Assembly: GCF_026625565.1 (NCBI RefSeq)
Contig: NZ_CP112998.1
Location: 3,288,501 to 3,352,500, forward strand
Origin: Dyadobacter pollutisoli
GTDB taxonomy: Bacteria; Bacteroidota; Bacteroidia; Cytophagales; Spirosomataceae
Direction: 5' to 3'
Length of the DNA: 64,000 nucleotides
Under the pieces are notes generated by a model. That model was not told where the DNA came from. It worked only from the letters and a program-made list of their open reading frames with translations, and did no database searches. Position numbers and translations under genes: made by a program. Positions 43,976 through 51,527 of the stretch are shown here, piece after piece. The first letter of the stretch is position 1. Each line of letters starts with the position of its first letter.

Positions 43976-45187
43976 ATGAAAAAAATCACATATACCGTAG
44001 CTGCGCTTTTAAGCTTTTTTGGATCAGCACGGGCCCAATCCACAGACACCACCGGATATCAACCCAAAAAACTGAAAATTGAAGAGGTCAACTTTGTCTC
44101 GGGCTATTATAGCCAAAATGGCAACAACTCCGCCATCACGGGAGGCATTGGCACCGAGAAACTCTATGATTTTGCCAATTCCTTGGAGATTCGGCTCAGC
44201 AAAACCGACAGGCGAAACCGGGTCCACACCATTTCAGGTGAAGTAAATATTGATTTCTATTCTTCTGCTTCCCAGGACAATATCGATCCGCTTACCATTT
44301 CCTCGGCTTCTCGAACAGACAAGCACATTTACCCCAGCCTGTCCTGGAATATGAAGAACGATGCCAACCATACGACCAAAGGCGCCACATTCTCTTACTC
44401 GACAGAATATGACTACAAATCACTGGGTTTTGGAATCAATTTTTCCAAATCCTCTAAAGACAACAATCGGGAGATTACGCTCAAAGCCAACACATTCCAG
44501 GATACCTATACGGTGATATTGCCCTCTGATTTGCGACCAAGCGGGTACAGCTCCGGCGCTGAGGGTGATAAATCGAACCTGTATTATAAACCCCGAAATA
44601 CCTATAACGGCTCCATTGCTCTTTCTCAGGTCGTCAATAAAAGTCTGCAGTTGCTTTTTATTACGGAACCAACCTACCAGGAAGGGCTTCTTAGCACGCC
44701 ATTCCACCGCACATACTTCACAGACGGATCAGAAAAAGTCGAAAAACTGCCTGGCTCCCGTTTTAAATTACCGCTCGGTATTCGGGGAAGTTACTTTGTA
44801 GGCGACCGGGTCGTGCTGCGTGGCTTTTATCGTTTCTATGCAGACAACTGGGGAATGACTGCTCATACGGTTTCCCTGGAAGCACCGGTCAAAATTACGC
44901 CATTCTTGTCTCTAAGCCCGTTTTACAGGTTTAACAGTCAGAATGGTGTGAAATACTTCGCGGCCTACAAGCAGCATAGCCCGGATGCCACCTACTACAC
45001 CAGCGATTATGATTTATCGTCCTTTCAAAGCCATTTTGGCGGCCTTGGTATCCGGCTCGCGCCTCCTGGTGGCGTCATGGGCATCAGGCATTTCGCGTCT
45101 ATAGAGGTTCGTTATGGGCACTTTTACAGGAATGCAGGAACAGGAATGCAGTCCGATATGCTGACGATGGCCGTTAAATTCAAATGA
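43976..45187 (+). CDS. DUF3570 outer-membrane barrel-like protein
   Basis: The 403-residue protein has a signal peptide (MKKITYTVAALLSFFGSARAQ). The mature part shows alternating aromatic and polar residues typical of a beta-barrel (YYSQNGNNSAITGGIGTEK near the start, many Tyr/Phe in strands), and ends with the charged residue pattern MAVKFK. DUF3570 is usually paired with DUF4266. It probably sits in the outer membrane as a pore or scaffold for the lipoprotein, which is inference. It is the last gene of the plus-strand operon and converges with the DabB gene 17 bases away. Confidence 0.85.
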   Translation: MKKITYTVAALLSFFGSARAQSTDTTGYQPKKLKIEEVNFVSGYYSQNGNNSAITGGIGTEKLYDFANSLEIRLSKTDRRNRVHTISGEVNIDFYSSASQDNIDPLTISSASRTDKHIYPSLSWNMKNDANHTTKGATFSYSTEYDYKSLGFGINFSKSSKDNNREITLKANTFQDTYTVILPSDLRPSGYSSGAEGDKSNLYYKPRNTYNGSIALSQVVNKSLQLLFITEPTYQEGLLSTPFHRTYFTDGSEKVEKLPGSRFKLPLGIRGSYFVGDRVVLRGFYRFYADNWGMTAHTVSLEAPVKITPFLSLSPFYRFNSQNGVKYFAAYKQHSPDATYYTSDYDLSSFQSHFGGLGIRLAPPGGVMGIRHFASIEVRYGHFYRNAGTGMQSDMLTMAVKFK

Positions 45188-45204
45188 CGCAGATACCAGA
45201 CATT

Positions 45205-47073
45205 TTATGATGATCTGTAGGTCAATTCATACTGTGATTTTACATTAGGGCCAAGAAAAACACGTGCATAGATCCTGACAACCGTCAAGCCGTTTAGCAC
45301 AAAACCTGTTGAAACAAAAAATGCGAGGATAGCCTGATTTTCATGGATATGTGTAAAGATCAGGTCTTCCCCAATAAAGGTGGGCGTGACCGGGAAACCG
45401 GCCATTCCCAGACATGAAAGAAAAAATGTGGCGGCAATACCGGGATGCTTTTGAATGTAGCCGTGAAACTGGCTCAAACCCACATGCTTTTCCGTTTTTC
45501 TTAACTTTCGAAGGCATAAATACCCCGAAATTCCGGCAACTATGATCCCGCTTAAATAAATATGGATTTGGCCAAACGGAAAGTCTTCATTAAATGATAT
45601 CGCAAGGGCCACCCACAAGTGATTCATGATCACCAGGATCCAGCTTAATTTTACATTTTTTCGTTCCGAAAAAGCTTTAAATACCATGATCAGGCCTATC
45701 AGAGATATTGTTACGGGCAGATATGGCCGAAGTGTGGCCGGAATATGATTGGGATTGTAGGTCAACAGCAACCCCAGCAAATACATAGGGGTGAAAAAAG
45801 CAATGACCCGGTTCACTGTGATAAAATTTAGTTTTTGTCCCAGGAATTTAATTGGGTTCCAAAGTAAGTCGTACATGAGTGAATCCAGTTTCCATTCTTT
45901 CATGCATAGCATATAAAAGGCTGTTACAATTTTCTTTGGCACCAGTTTTTGAAAAAAGGGATTGCCTGTTTCCCGAAGATAAAACTGCTCACGAATCAGG
46001 TAGCTTACCACAGAGGGCGAGACCAGAAGTTGATAAGTCCTCAGGATTGCATTACCTGCAAAGTGCAGTAATGCAAGGTTTTCAAAACCAGCCGCCGCCT
46101 CCATAAAAATGATCCCGATTTGTGAAATGGAAGCATATGCGATCTGGCTTTTTACCGACGACTGTACTCTGGCAATCCCGGTAGTGATCAAACTTGTTGT
46201 CAATCCCAACAATCCAATGAGAACCCGTATAGAAAACTGGTGCCCCCAAAACGGGAACGTTCTTAGTAATAGAAAAACACCCATGTGGACAGACAAGGAG
46301 CCATAAAAAATGGCAGTAGACGGCGTTGGGCCTTCCATAGCCCTGGGTAGCCAGGAGGAGAATGGCAGTTGTGCCGACTTGACGGCAGCGGCAAGCAAAA
46401 TCATCAGGGAAATAAAAATACCGGTCAGGCCGTGTGCCTGCAGCTGAGCGTGCACCAGCTCGTAATTAGCGATTTTCACAAAAGTGATATTCTCCTGCCA
46501 CAAGTGGTGGCTCATCCACATCGCCAGCAAGATGCCTACGTCACCCATTCGGTAGACCGAGAACACCTTGACTGCATTTTTCACAGGTAAGTACCGTTTT
46601 CTGTAAAATGCGATTAAAAGGAAAGAAGACATGCCCAAGATTTCCCAACCCATGAAAAGCGTCTCGAAGTTTCCTGAAAATATGGTGGTGTTATAGCCAA
46701 AATAGAAGAACAGGACCGTGCAAAAGAATCGCTTAAAACCTTCCTCCCGATGCAGGTAGTACCTGCTGTACTTGACTACCAGTAATGACAGGAACGATCC
46801 GGTCAAAAGATATACGGCTGTTATCTTATCAAATACAAAATCCAGATAATATTCATAGCCAACAGATCCGAAAAGCACTGCATCTTTCAGGCTCAGTGTT
46901 GGAAAACCTGACAATCCCCACACGGCAGTAAAAACCAATGTACCCAAAAGATGTAGCCCAATAGTAAAAAAGGCAATAGACGATATAAGCCTTTCTTTTT
47001 TTGGAGGTATGAACAGGCTTGTAATAAAACCTGATAGTGGGAGCCAAAGGAACCATTGAAGATATGCTTGCAT
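45205..47073 (-). CDS. dabB: DabB, NuoL-like membrane subunit of an inorganic-carbon transporter
   Basis: The 622-residue integral membrane protein is homologous to proton-pumping subunits NuoL/MrpA, with about 15 helices, and segments such as WEILGMSSFLLIAFYRKRY and AAAVKSAQLPFSSWLPRAMEGPTPSTA, quoted here by their conserved KSAQLPF core. In DabAB systems it supplies the ion gradient that drives the carbonic-anhydrase-like DabA. It starts nine bases after the DabA stop, on the same strand, and there are no other Nuo or Mrp genes nearby, so complex I or an Mrp antiporter is unlikely. The coupled ion (H+ or Na+) is not shown by sequence. Confidence 0.9.
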   Translation of the reverse strand: MQAYLQWFLWLPLSGFITSLFIPPKKERLISSIAFFTIGLHLLGTLVFTAVWGLSGFPTLSLKDAVLFGSVGYEYYLDFVFDKITAVYLLTGSFLSLLVVKYSRYYLHREEGFKRFFCTVLFFYFGYNTTIFSGNFETLFMGWEILGMSSFLLIAFYRKRYLPVKNAVKVFSVYRMGDVGILLAMWMSHHLWQENITFVKIANYELVHAQLQAHGLTGIFISLMILLAAAVKSAQLPFSSWLPRAMEGPTPSTAIFYGSLSVHMGVFLLLRTFPFWGHQFSIRVLIGLLGLTTSLITTGIARVQSSVKSQIAYASISQIGIIFMEAAAGFENLALLHFAGNAILRTYQLLVSPSVVSYLIREQFYLRETGNPFFQKLVPKKIVTAFYMLCMKEWKLDSLMYDLLWNPIKFLGQKLNFITVNRVIAFFTPMYLLGLLLTYNPNHIPATLRPYLPVTISLIGLIMVFKAFSERKNVKLSWILVIMNHLWVALAISFNEDFPFGQIHIYLSGIIVAGISGYLCLRKLRKTEKHVGLSQFHGYIQKHPGIAATFFLSCLGMAGFPVTPTFIGEDLIFTHIHENQAILAFFVSTGFVLNGLTVVRIYARVFLGPNVKSQYELTYRSS

Positions 47074-47082
47074 CGTTTGGTT

Positions 47083-49599
47083 TTAAGAAATAAGATAGAC
47101 TGGAAAGTTTTCCTGGCCAGATTCCAAAAGCGGGGCGATATCAGAAATTGTTTCAAGGCTCTGATCACAAGGGTGATATTCCATAAACTGTCCGTTAACC
47201 AACCGCGATTGTTGCTTTGAATGTGGGTTTATTACAACCAAATGGATCCAGCCATTTGCAAACCATTCAAACAGTTTGTCGGTTTGCTGAATTACTTTTA
47301 AAACCACCTCCGGGAAATGTTCAACGACCATCAATAGACGGACAGGGTCATGGACCTCAATCATTTGACTGGGTAGTCCCGGTCGTAAATCACCATCAAT
47401 GCCATTAGCGACCCCGAAAAGCCCCATTACATTGTGTGGGAGTTTACTGCCGGCCCCGAGCTTCTCGTTGTCCATTCTCGAGAAATAATATTCCAGGTTG
47501 ATCCCCCCGCAAACCGGCGCAGCAGCATTTAGGATGGGGTACAAAAATTTCCCCTCCGGATCCTGACTGTAATCATAAGAATTCATAAACAGACGCCTGT
47601 CCAGAAATAAACCCTTTGACAAGTTTCTATGCCCGATAATGCAGATTGCATTTGTAGCGTGGTTTAACTCAGGACGTGTCTCGAATAGCGACACAGATCT
47701 TGCACGGACCTTACGGTGGACTTTTCGGGCACTTTCCTTCGTATTAATAAGCTCAAACCGGCGTGACCGTTCTTTTGCGTTTAGGTCGAGTGCTTGGCTG
47801 AAAATATTCCAGTACTTCCGATGCTTAATCAGGTTGGCCAATGAGAGCAACTCTTCACTAAAAAAAATAATATCGTCCCTGGTGGTATCGTGAAGGGCGG
47901 CCACAAACTGGGTTTGATCCGGAATGAGGATGCCCCTCGATGTTAATAATTCACGTACTCCCCAATGATTGGCCATAAAAGCGAAGACCCTGGCATTAAC
48001 GGCTCCCGGCTTACCTGAGCAGGCCCCGCAATCATAGGCAGCATAGTGCGTGTTGTTAACACTGCTCGAACCATGGCCTATAACATAGATCATGGAGGCG
48101 AAGTCATCTATCAGGCCAATGCTTATCAAAAGGCTTTCTACCCGATTGGCCATCTCTTCGACCGTGTAGCCGACCTGCAAGCCATATTCTTTTGAAAAAG
48201 ACGGGATATTTTCGATACTGAGCCAGGAAGTCTTGTCTATTTCGCTAAACGAAGTAGTCGTTGCCATCCTGAACCAGGGGCTGAATACATTTAGGAACAA
48301 TCGAAAACCCGCCCAAAACCCCAGTGTTTGAGATATAATCCAACCGCGGAACAAAGAATTAGTAGGCTTAAAAAAATGCAAATCTTTTTCTTGCCGTCCA
48401 AAATACCCTACCTCTTTAATCAAATGTTTGGGATTGCTCGGCGCAGGACACTGTTTGGTGTAGAGTGAACTTTGATGGGGCTGAAAATAGAATTCAACGC
48501 CAAAAAAGCCAGGGGTACCATAGGTCTGGCAATCCGGATCGAGTTGCTCTACATAACGCCGGAATGAACCTTCCCGGTCGTCCAGGCAAAAAAAGGCCTG
48601 GAATGATGTGGTTTTTATGCTTTCTGGTTTTTCTTTTTGCTGCTTCAACCCTGCAAGTACCTGATCATAATATGTCCATTCAAATGCTTGCTGCCAGATA
48701 GCCAGTACCTGATCCAGTTCGGTTTGCTCTACTGCGGCAAAAAGGTCAGGCTGCTTTCTTACCAGACCTCTACTCAATGGTAGCCAATTCTCTTTGAACT
48801 GGTTATCAAGGGCGTCAACTTCCATCAAAAGCTCAAAAAATATGAGCTCCCTAAGTGATATCTGCCTTGGATACACCAGGCTTTCCGGGCTGTCTTCTAT
48901 TACTGACACCATACCTGACCATCCCGGATGCGCAAACTGCTGGTCAAAAAGATATTGTTTAAACAGGCCTGGGTCACCAACAACTATTTTTAACAAATCA
49001 GTGATTCCACAGTCTTCCTCCATCAGCAGGCGTGCAGCCCGCTCACTTTTGAAAAAACTTGAAAACCCATTTTGCTCCATTTCACGCAGGGATGCGAGAA
49101 AACCTTTTTCAGAGACAGGGAATTTCCACAGCGAAATTCCCTGGTCAAGGTAACAGCACAGGATGCGAAACAAAATTGGATGTATAAGTGAATCCAGGTC
49201 AATGTGATATTGTCTCTTCCAGTTTGAACGCAGTGCGCCGATCCTTGGATAGTTGTAAGTATCATAGGGCTTGTTCAGCATTTTTTCTCGCCAGTCTTCT
49301 ACAGCCGACATCCCATGTCTTTCAGTTATCGACTTTTCAAGAATAGCATTACTAATTCGCCCCGAACTATATATGGCCCGATATTCGTCCAAAGTGAGGT
49401 AGACGGAATACCCGAATATTTTTGAAGCACGAACAAGCGCGTCCTCAAATTTCATATCCTGAAAGGCATGCAAAGTATTGTGATGTATAAAGTCTTTAAG
49501 CGGTGCCTGGGCAGGCAAAAAGTGCTTTAACGTGTGAAGCGTCTGCTGTTCATTAAAAGGAGCTGTGCTTAACTCAGTCGCAAAAAAGTTATTTTCCAT
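47083..49599 (-). CDS. dabA: DabA (DUF2309), zinc-dependent inorganic-carbon transporter subunit
   Basis: The 838-residue protein is predicted largely cytoplasmic or membrane-associated. It shows a beta-carbonic-anhydrase-like zinc site: Cys338 and Asp340 in FCLDDREGS, His509 in IGHGSSS, and Cys524 in YDCGACSG. The 15-residue gap between His509 and Cys524 equals that of the characterised Halothiobacillus DabA (His524/Cys539). DabA hydrates CO2 in one direction so that bicarbonate accumulates; DabB provides the driving ion flow. It is downstream of an ArsR-type regulator (60-base gap) and just ahead of dabB. In a heterotroph this probably feeds carboxylases. The role is established for other bacteria and inferred here. 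Confidence 0.93.
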   Translation of the reverse strand: MENNFFATELSTAPFNEQQTLHTLKHFLPAQAPLKDFIHHNTLHAFQDMKFEDALVRASKIFGYSVYLTLDEYRAIYSSGRISNAILEKSITERHGMSAVEDWREKMLNKPYDTYNYPRIGALRSNWKRQYHIDLDSLIHPILFRILCCYLDQGISLWKFPVSEKGFLASLREMEQNGFSSFFKSERAARLLMEEDCGITDLLKIVVGDPGLFKQYLFDQQFAHPGWSGMVSVIEDSPESLVYPRQISLRELIFFELLMEVDALDNQFKENWLPLSRGLVRKQPDLFAAVEQTELDQVLAIWQQAFEWTYYDQVLAGLKQQKEKPESIKTTSFQAFFCLDDREGSFRRYVEQLDPDCQTYGTPGFFGVEFYFQPHQSSLYTKQCPAPSNPKHLIKEVGYFGRQEKDLHFFKPTNSLFRGWIISQTLGFWAGFRLFLNVFSPWFRMATTTSFSEIDKTSWLSIENIPSFSKEYGLQVGYTVEEMANRVESLLISIGLIDDFASMIYVIGHGSSSVNNTHYAAYDCGACSGKPGAVNARVFAFMANHWGVRELLTSRGILIPDQTQFVAALHDTTRDDIIFFSEELLSLANLIKHRKYWNIFSQALDLNAKERSRRFELINTKESARKVHRKVRARSVSLFETRPELNHATNAICIIGHRNLSKGLFLDRRLFMNSYDYSQDPEGKFLYPILNAAAPVCGGINLEYYFSRMDNEKLGAGSKLPHNVMGLFGVANGIDGDLRPGLPSQMIEVHDPVRLLMVVEHFPEVVLKVIQQTDKLFEWFANGWIHLVVINPHSKQQSRLVNGQFMEYHPCDQSLETISDIAPLLESGQENFPVYLIS

Positions 49600-49659
49600 G
49601 AAGTGCTCAATTGTCAGCCCTGATTATAGCAGCATTGTCTTGTTGGCATTTAAAACTGG

Positions 49660-49995
49660 TCAGGCAGGTTCAGTGATATTAAGCTGGTTTAATATGTCTT
49701 GCGAGAGCTGCAGTTGCCTGCTATAAATGCCTTTTGCCAGGTCTAAAAAGATATACACATCCGTATCGTGTACATGATAAAATATTGTTGTCTTCTCTCT
49801 TCTGGCCGTCACAAACTTAAACGACCTTAATTTGGCCAGATGCTGTGAAAGGATCGATTGGTCAACTTGAACCATTGCTTGTAATTCTGTCACTGATAAA
49901 GGTCCGTCCCGCAGGGAATCAAGGATGGCCAGCCGAAGCGGATGCCCCAGCGTCTTAAAAAATTCAGCTTTATAGAGATGCAAAGGACTATTCAT
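49660..49995 (-). CDS. ArsR-family winged-helix repressor without cysteine
   Basis: The 111-residue protein has an ArsR/SmtB fold: LGHPLRLAILDSLRDG, LSVTELQAMV, DQSILSQHLAKLRSF (recognition helix) and a wing (TARREKTTIFYHV). It contains no cysteine, so it cannot sense metals by the ELCVC-type site or redox by thiols. A FYHVHDTDVY segment offers two His and two Asp that could bind Zn or another ion. It is the first gene of the dabA-dabB operon on the minus strand, and an inverted repeat overlaps the -7 box just upstream, so it probably represses this operon. The signal may be CO2/bicarbonate or pH; this is speculation. Confidence 0.88.
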   Translation of the reverse strand: MNSPLHLYKAEFFKTLGHPLRLAILDSLRDGPLSVTELQAMVQVDQSILSQHLAKLRSFKFVTARREKTTIFYHVHDTDVYIFLDLAKGIYSRQLQLSQDILNQLNITEPA

Positions 49996-50017
49996 TTACC
50001 ATTATTTTAACGTATTA

Positions 50018-50041
50018 GTATATTACAATATCCAAATATAC
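50018..50041. promoter_or_regulatory. Inverted repeat overlapping the dab promoter, candidate ArsR operator
   Basis: GTATATT (50018-50024) and AATATAC (50035-50041) are exact reverse complements separated by ten bases. The right arm covers the -7 element (50033-50040) of the promoter that reads to the ArsR gene. ArsR-family dimers bind AT-rich inverted repeats at such positions and block RNA polymerase. A second small symmetry, ATATT-AC-AATAT at 50020-50031, lies inside. Confidence 0.5.
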
Positions 50042-50064
50042 CAATATATAAATGTCAATGCAAA
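50033..50064 (-). promoter_or_regulatory. Perfect Bacteroidota-type promoter of the arsR-dabA-dabB operon
   Basis: Read on the minus strand, TTTG (50061-50064) is followed after 20 bases by TATATTTG (50033-50040). This matches the TTTG, 19-21 bases, TAnnTTTG consensus of the primary Bacteroidota sigma factor exactly. The ArsR start codon is at 49995, about 30 bases after the expected transcription start, a normal leader. Confidence 0.6.
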
Positions 50065-50187
50065 TCCGACATCTTTGTGGCGCCGTTTAAGAATTTCACA
50101 CTTCAAATGTCAGTAGAAACAACCGCCGTTGGGCGTGCCGACTTACCTTATAGACGCCACAACTGGTCTTTGCTTTGAATCCACCTA

Positions 50188-50364
50188 TCAAGCCTTTTCT
50201 CTCAGAGTAATCAAATGATTATGATATTGCCTTACCTTCATTTGCAGGTCGACCCGCTTTTGCATCCGGGCCAGTTTCGACTCTTCAATTTTGAGCTTGG
50301 TCTTCTTATATTCCCCACGCCCGGCGGATAGTCTCATTGCAATTTCAAACTTGAACCCAAAGAC
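50188..50364 (-). pseudogene. Fragment of a TolC/OEP-like efflux channel gene
   Basis: The open minus-strand frame (59 codons including the stop, with an internal ATG at 50337) reads FGFKFEIAMRLSAGRGEYKK, then KTKLKIEESKLARMQ. The order of a short strand, a glycine and then a long charged amphipathic helix is the pattern in the middle of TolC-family channels. A stop precedes and a stop ends it, and the rest of the gene is missing. The match is by eye and moderate. Confidence 0.3.
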
Positions 50365-50577
50365 CTATGTGGAAAAATCACGGAGGTGGTCAGCGAATAT
50401 AACCCCGCGTACCAATTTCCAAGATCACTGAGCGGTACGCTAATCGAAACATCGCATTATCAGCAGTTTTTCTGCAACTATCTCCTAGGGCTTACCGACA
50501 GTAACGGAGGCGACCAGAAGACCTTTACTGCCGGTTTTTTGTCCGATCTGCTATTTAAAACACTGGATCATGGCTAG
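50332..50577 (+). pseudogene. Unrecognised coding-like fragment
   Basis: The plus-strand frame is open for 81 codons from a stop at 50329-50331 to TAG at 50575. Its first usable start is GTG at 50386 (63 residues). The sequence (EVVSEYNPAYQFPRSL, ETSHYQQFF) looks like real protein, but I know no family. No ribosome-binding pattern is obvious. It may be a C-terminal remnant of a lost gene. The 50661-50759 frame further on is similar in character. Confidence 0.25.
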
Positions 50578-50816
50578 CCACCTTAGATTGAATCTTTCGC
50601 GAACATAGCTAATTTCCCCTTGAAGACTTCTGATGAGCCATAAACGGAAAATCTTTATAAATCCGTTTTGAAAAGTCGGTAGAACACCTTCAGACCTTTG
50701 AAAAACTGGCCCTGGAAGGAAAGCTTACTTCGGCAGCACCAAGAAAGCCAATTATTTAAGAGACTTTATTGAAGTATAATGGCAAAATGGCTTCAAATGA
50801 GGCACCCGTGCCGAAA

Positions 50817-51509
50817 CTATTTCAGGTTAACCGAAAGCGTATCGTATTTTGTAGTGATAAACACGTCGATTGCTTTTCGGTCCGGTTTGAATGATGACCG
50901 GTAGCTGAGAATTGTCCCCGGTTTCCAATCTTTCACATGGCTGGCAGATGCTGCCGGGCCAACCATAACGGACTTTGTTTTTGAGTCTATCCCGATGTAT
51001 TTCAGCTCCGTGCTGACGTTGACGGTATCCGGCTCGTTCCACTGTACTTCCAGTATTTTAAGACTATCGTCGTAGGAGGTGGCACCAATACTTCTGTTAA
51101 GCAGCCCCATTTCATAATTTGTCCCAAATGTTCTGCCATTGAACCGTAAAGGAACAGATATGTTACCCAGCGCGTCCATAGAAAACATTTCAAAGTTATA
51201 GGAACCCTCAGGAAGCGGCTCTATCATCACTTTCATGGTATCCCCGATCACATCGGCAGGCACAGGCGCTTCCAGGGAATCGGCCCTGTTGTTCCAGTAC
51301 AATTTATATTTCGTAACACGCGGGTCGGCACTCAGTACCCATAACAGCTGCATACGGTCTCTTCCCGATGCGATCAAAACCGTATCCCCCTTTCCCGGAT
51401 AAACGATTTCCCCCCCTGCCTGGTATTTTTTAAAATCGTCCCAATCCGTGCAGGCCACGAAAGCGGCGAAAAAAAACAAACACCCCGCCAGTCTATATCT
51501 AATGCTCAT
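50817..51509 (-). CDS. DUF4998 surface lipoprotein
   Basis: The 230-residue lipoprotein has a lipobox at Cys20 (FFAAFVAC). The mature part is beta-rich with two fibronectin-like sections (about 25-115 and 120-230; KYKLYWNNRADSLE, LEVQWNEPDT). DUF4998 proteins are usually found at the end of SusC/SusD operons with the DUF4959/DUF5000 type lipoproteins. It is the last gene of the minus-strand operon, starting 18 bases after the upstream lipoprotein stop. It probably binds glycan at the cell surface; no enzyme motif is present. Confidence 0.85.
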   Translation of the reverse strand: MSIRYRLAGCLFFFAAFVACTDWDDFKKYQAGGEIVYPGKGDTVLIASGRDRMQLLWVLSADPRVTKYKLYWNNRADSLEAPVPADVIGDTMKVMIEPLPEGSYNFEMFSMDALGNISVPLRFNGRTFGTNYEMGLLNRSIGATSYDDSLKILEVQWNEPDTVNVSTELKYIGIDSKTKSVMVGPAASASHVKDWKPGTILSYRSSFKPDRKAIDVFITTKYDTLSVNLK

Positions 51510-51527
51510 AATGGTTCAGTTTTTGAA

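Larger units (their letters stand above)
49996..50816. other. Gene-poor region with decayed gene fragments
   Basis: About 820 bases hold no intact gene. The left part (50018-50064) carries the dab operon promoter and operator. Beyond it are at least three coding-like fragments without starts, at 50188-50364 (minus), 50332-50577 (plus) and 50661-50759 (plus). The region looks like the remains of one or more deleted genes next to the SusC/SusD block. No repeat or transposase remnant was seen. Confidence 0.55.

Noticed and set aside
45205..49599. Complex I or Mrp antiporter subunit reading of the NuoL-like protein
   Set aside because: No other Nuo or Mrp gene is near, and the partner DUF2309 protein has the complete DabA zinc site, so DabAB is the better reading.
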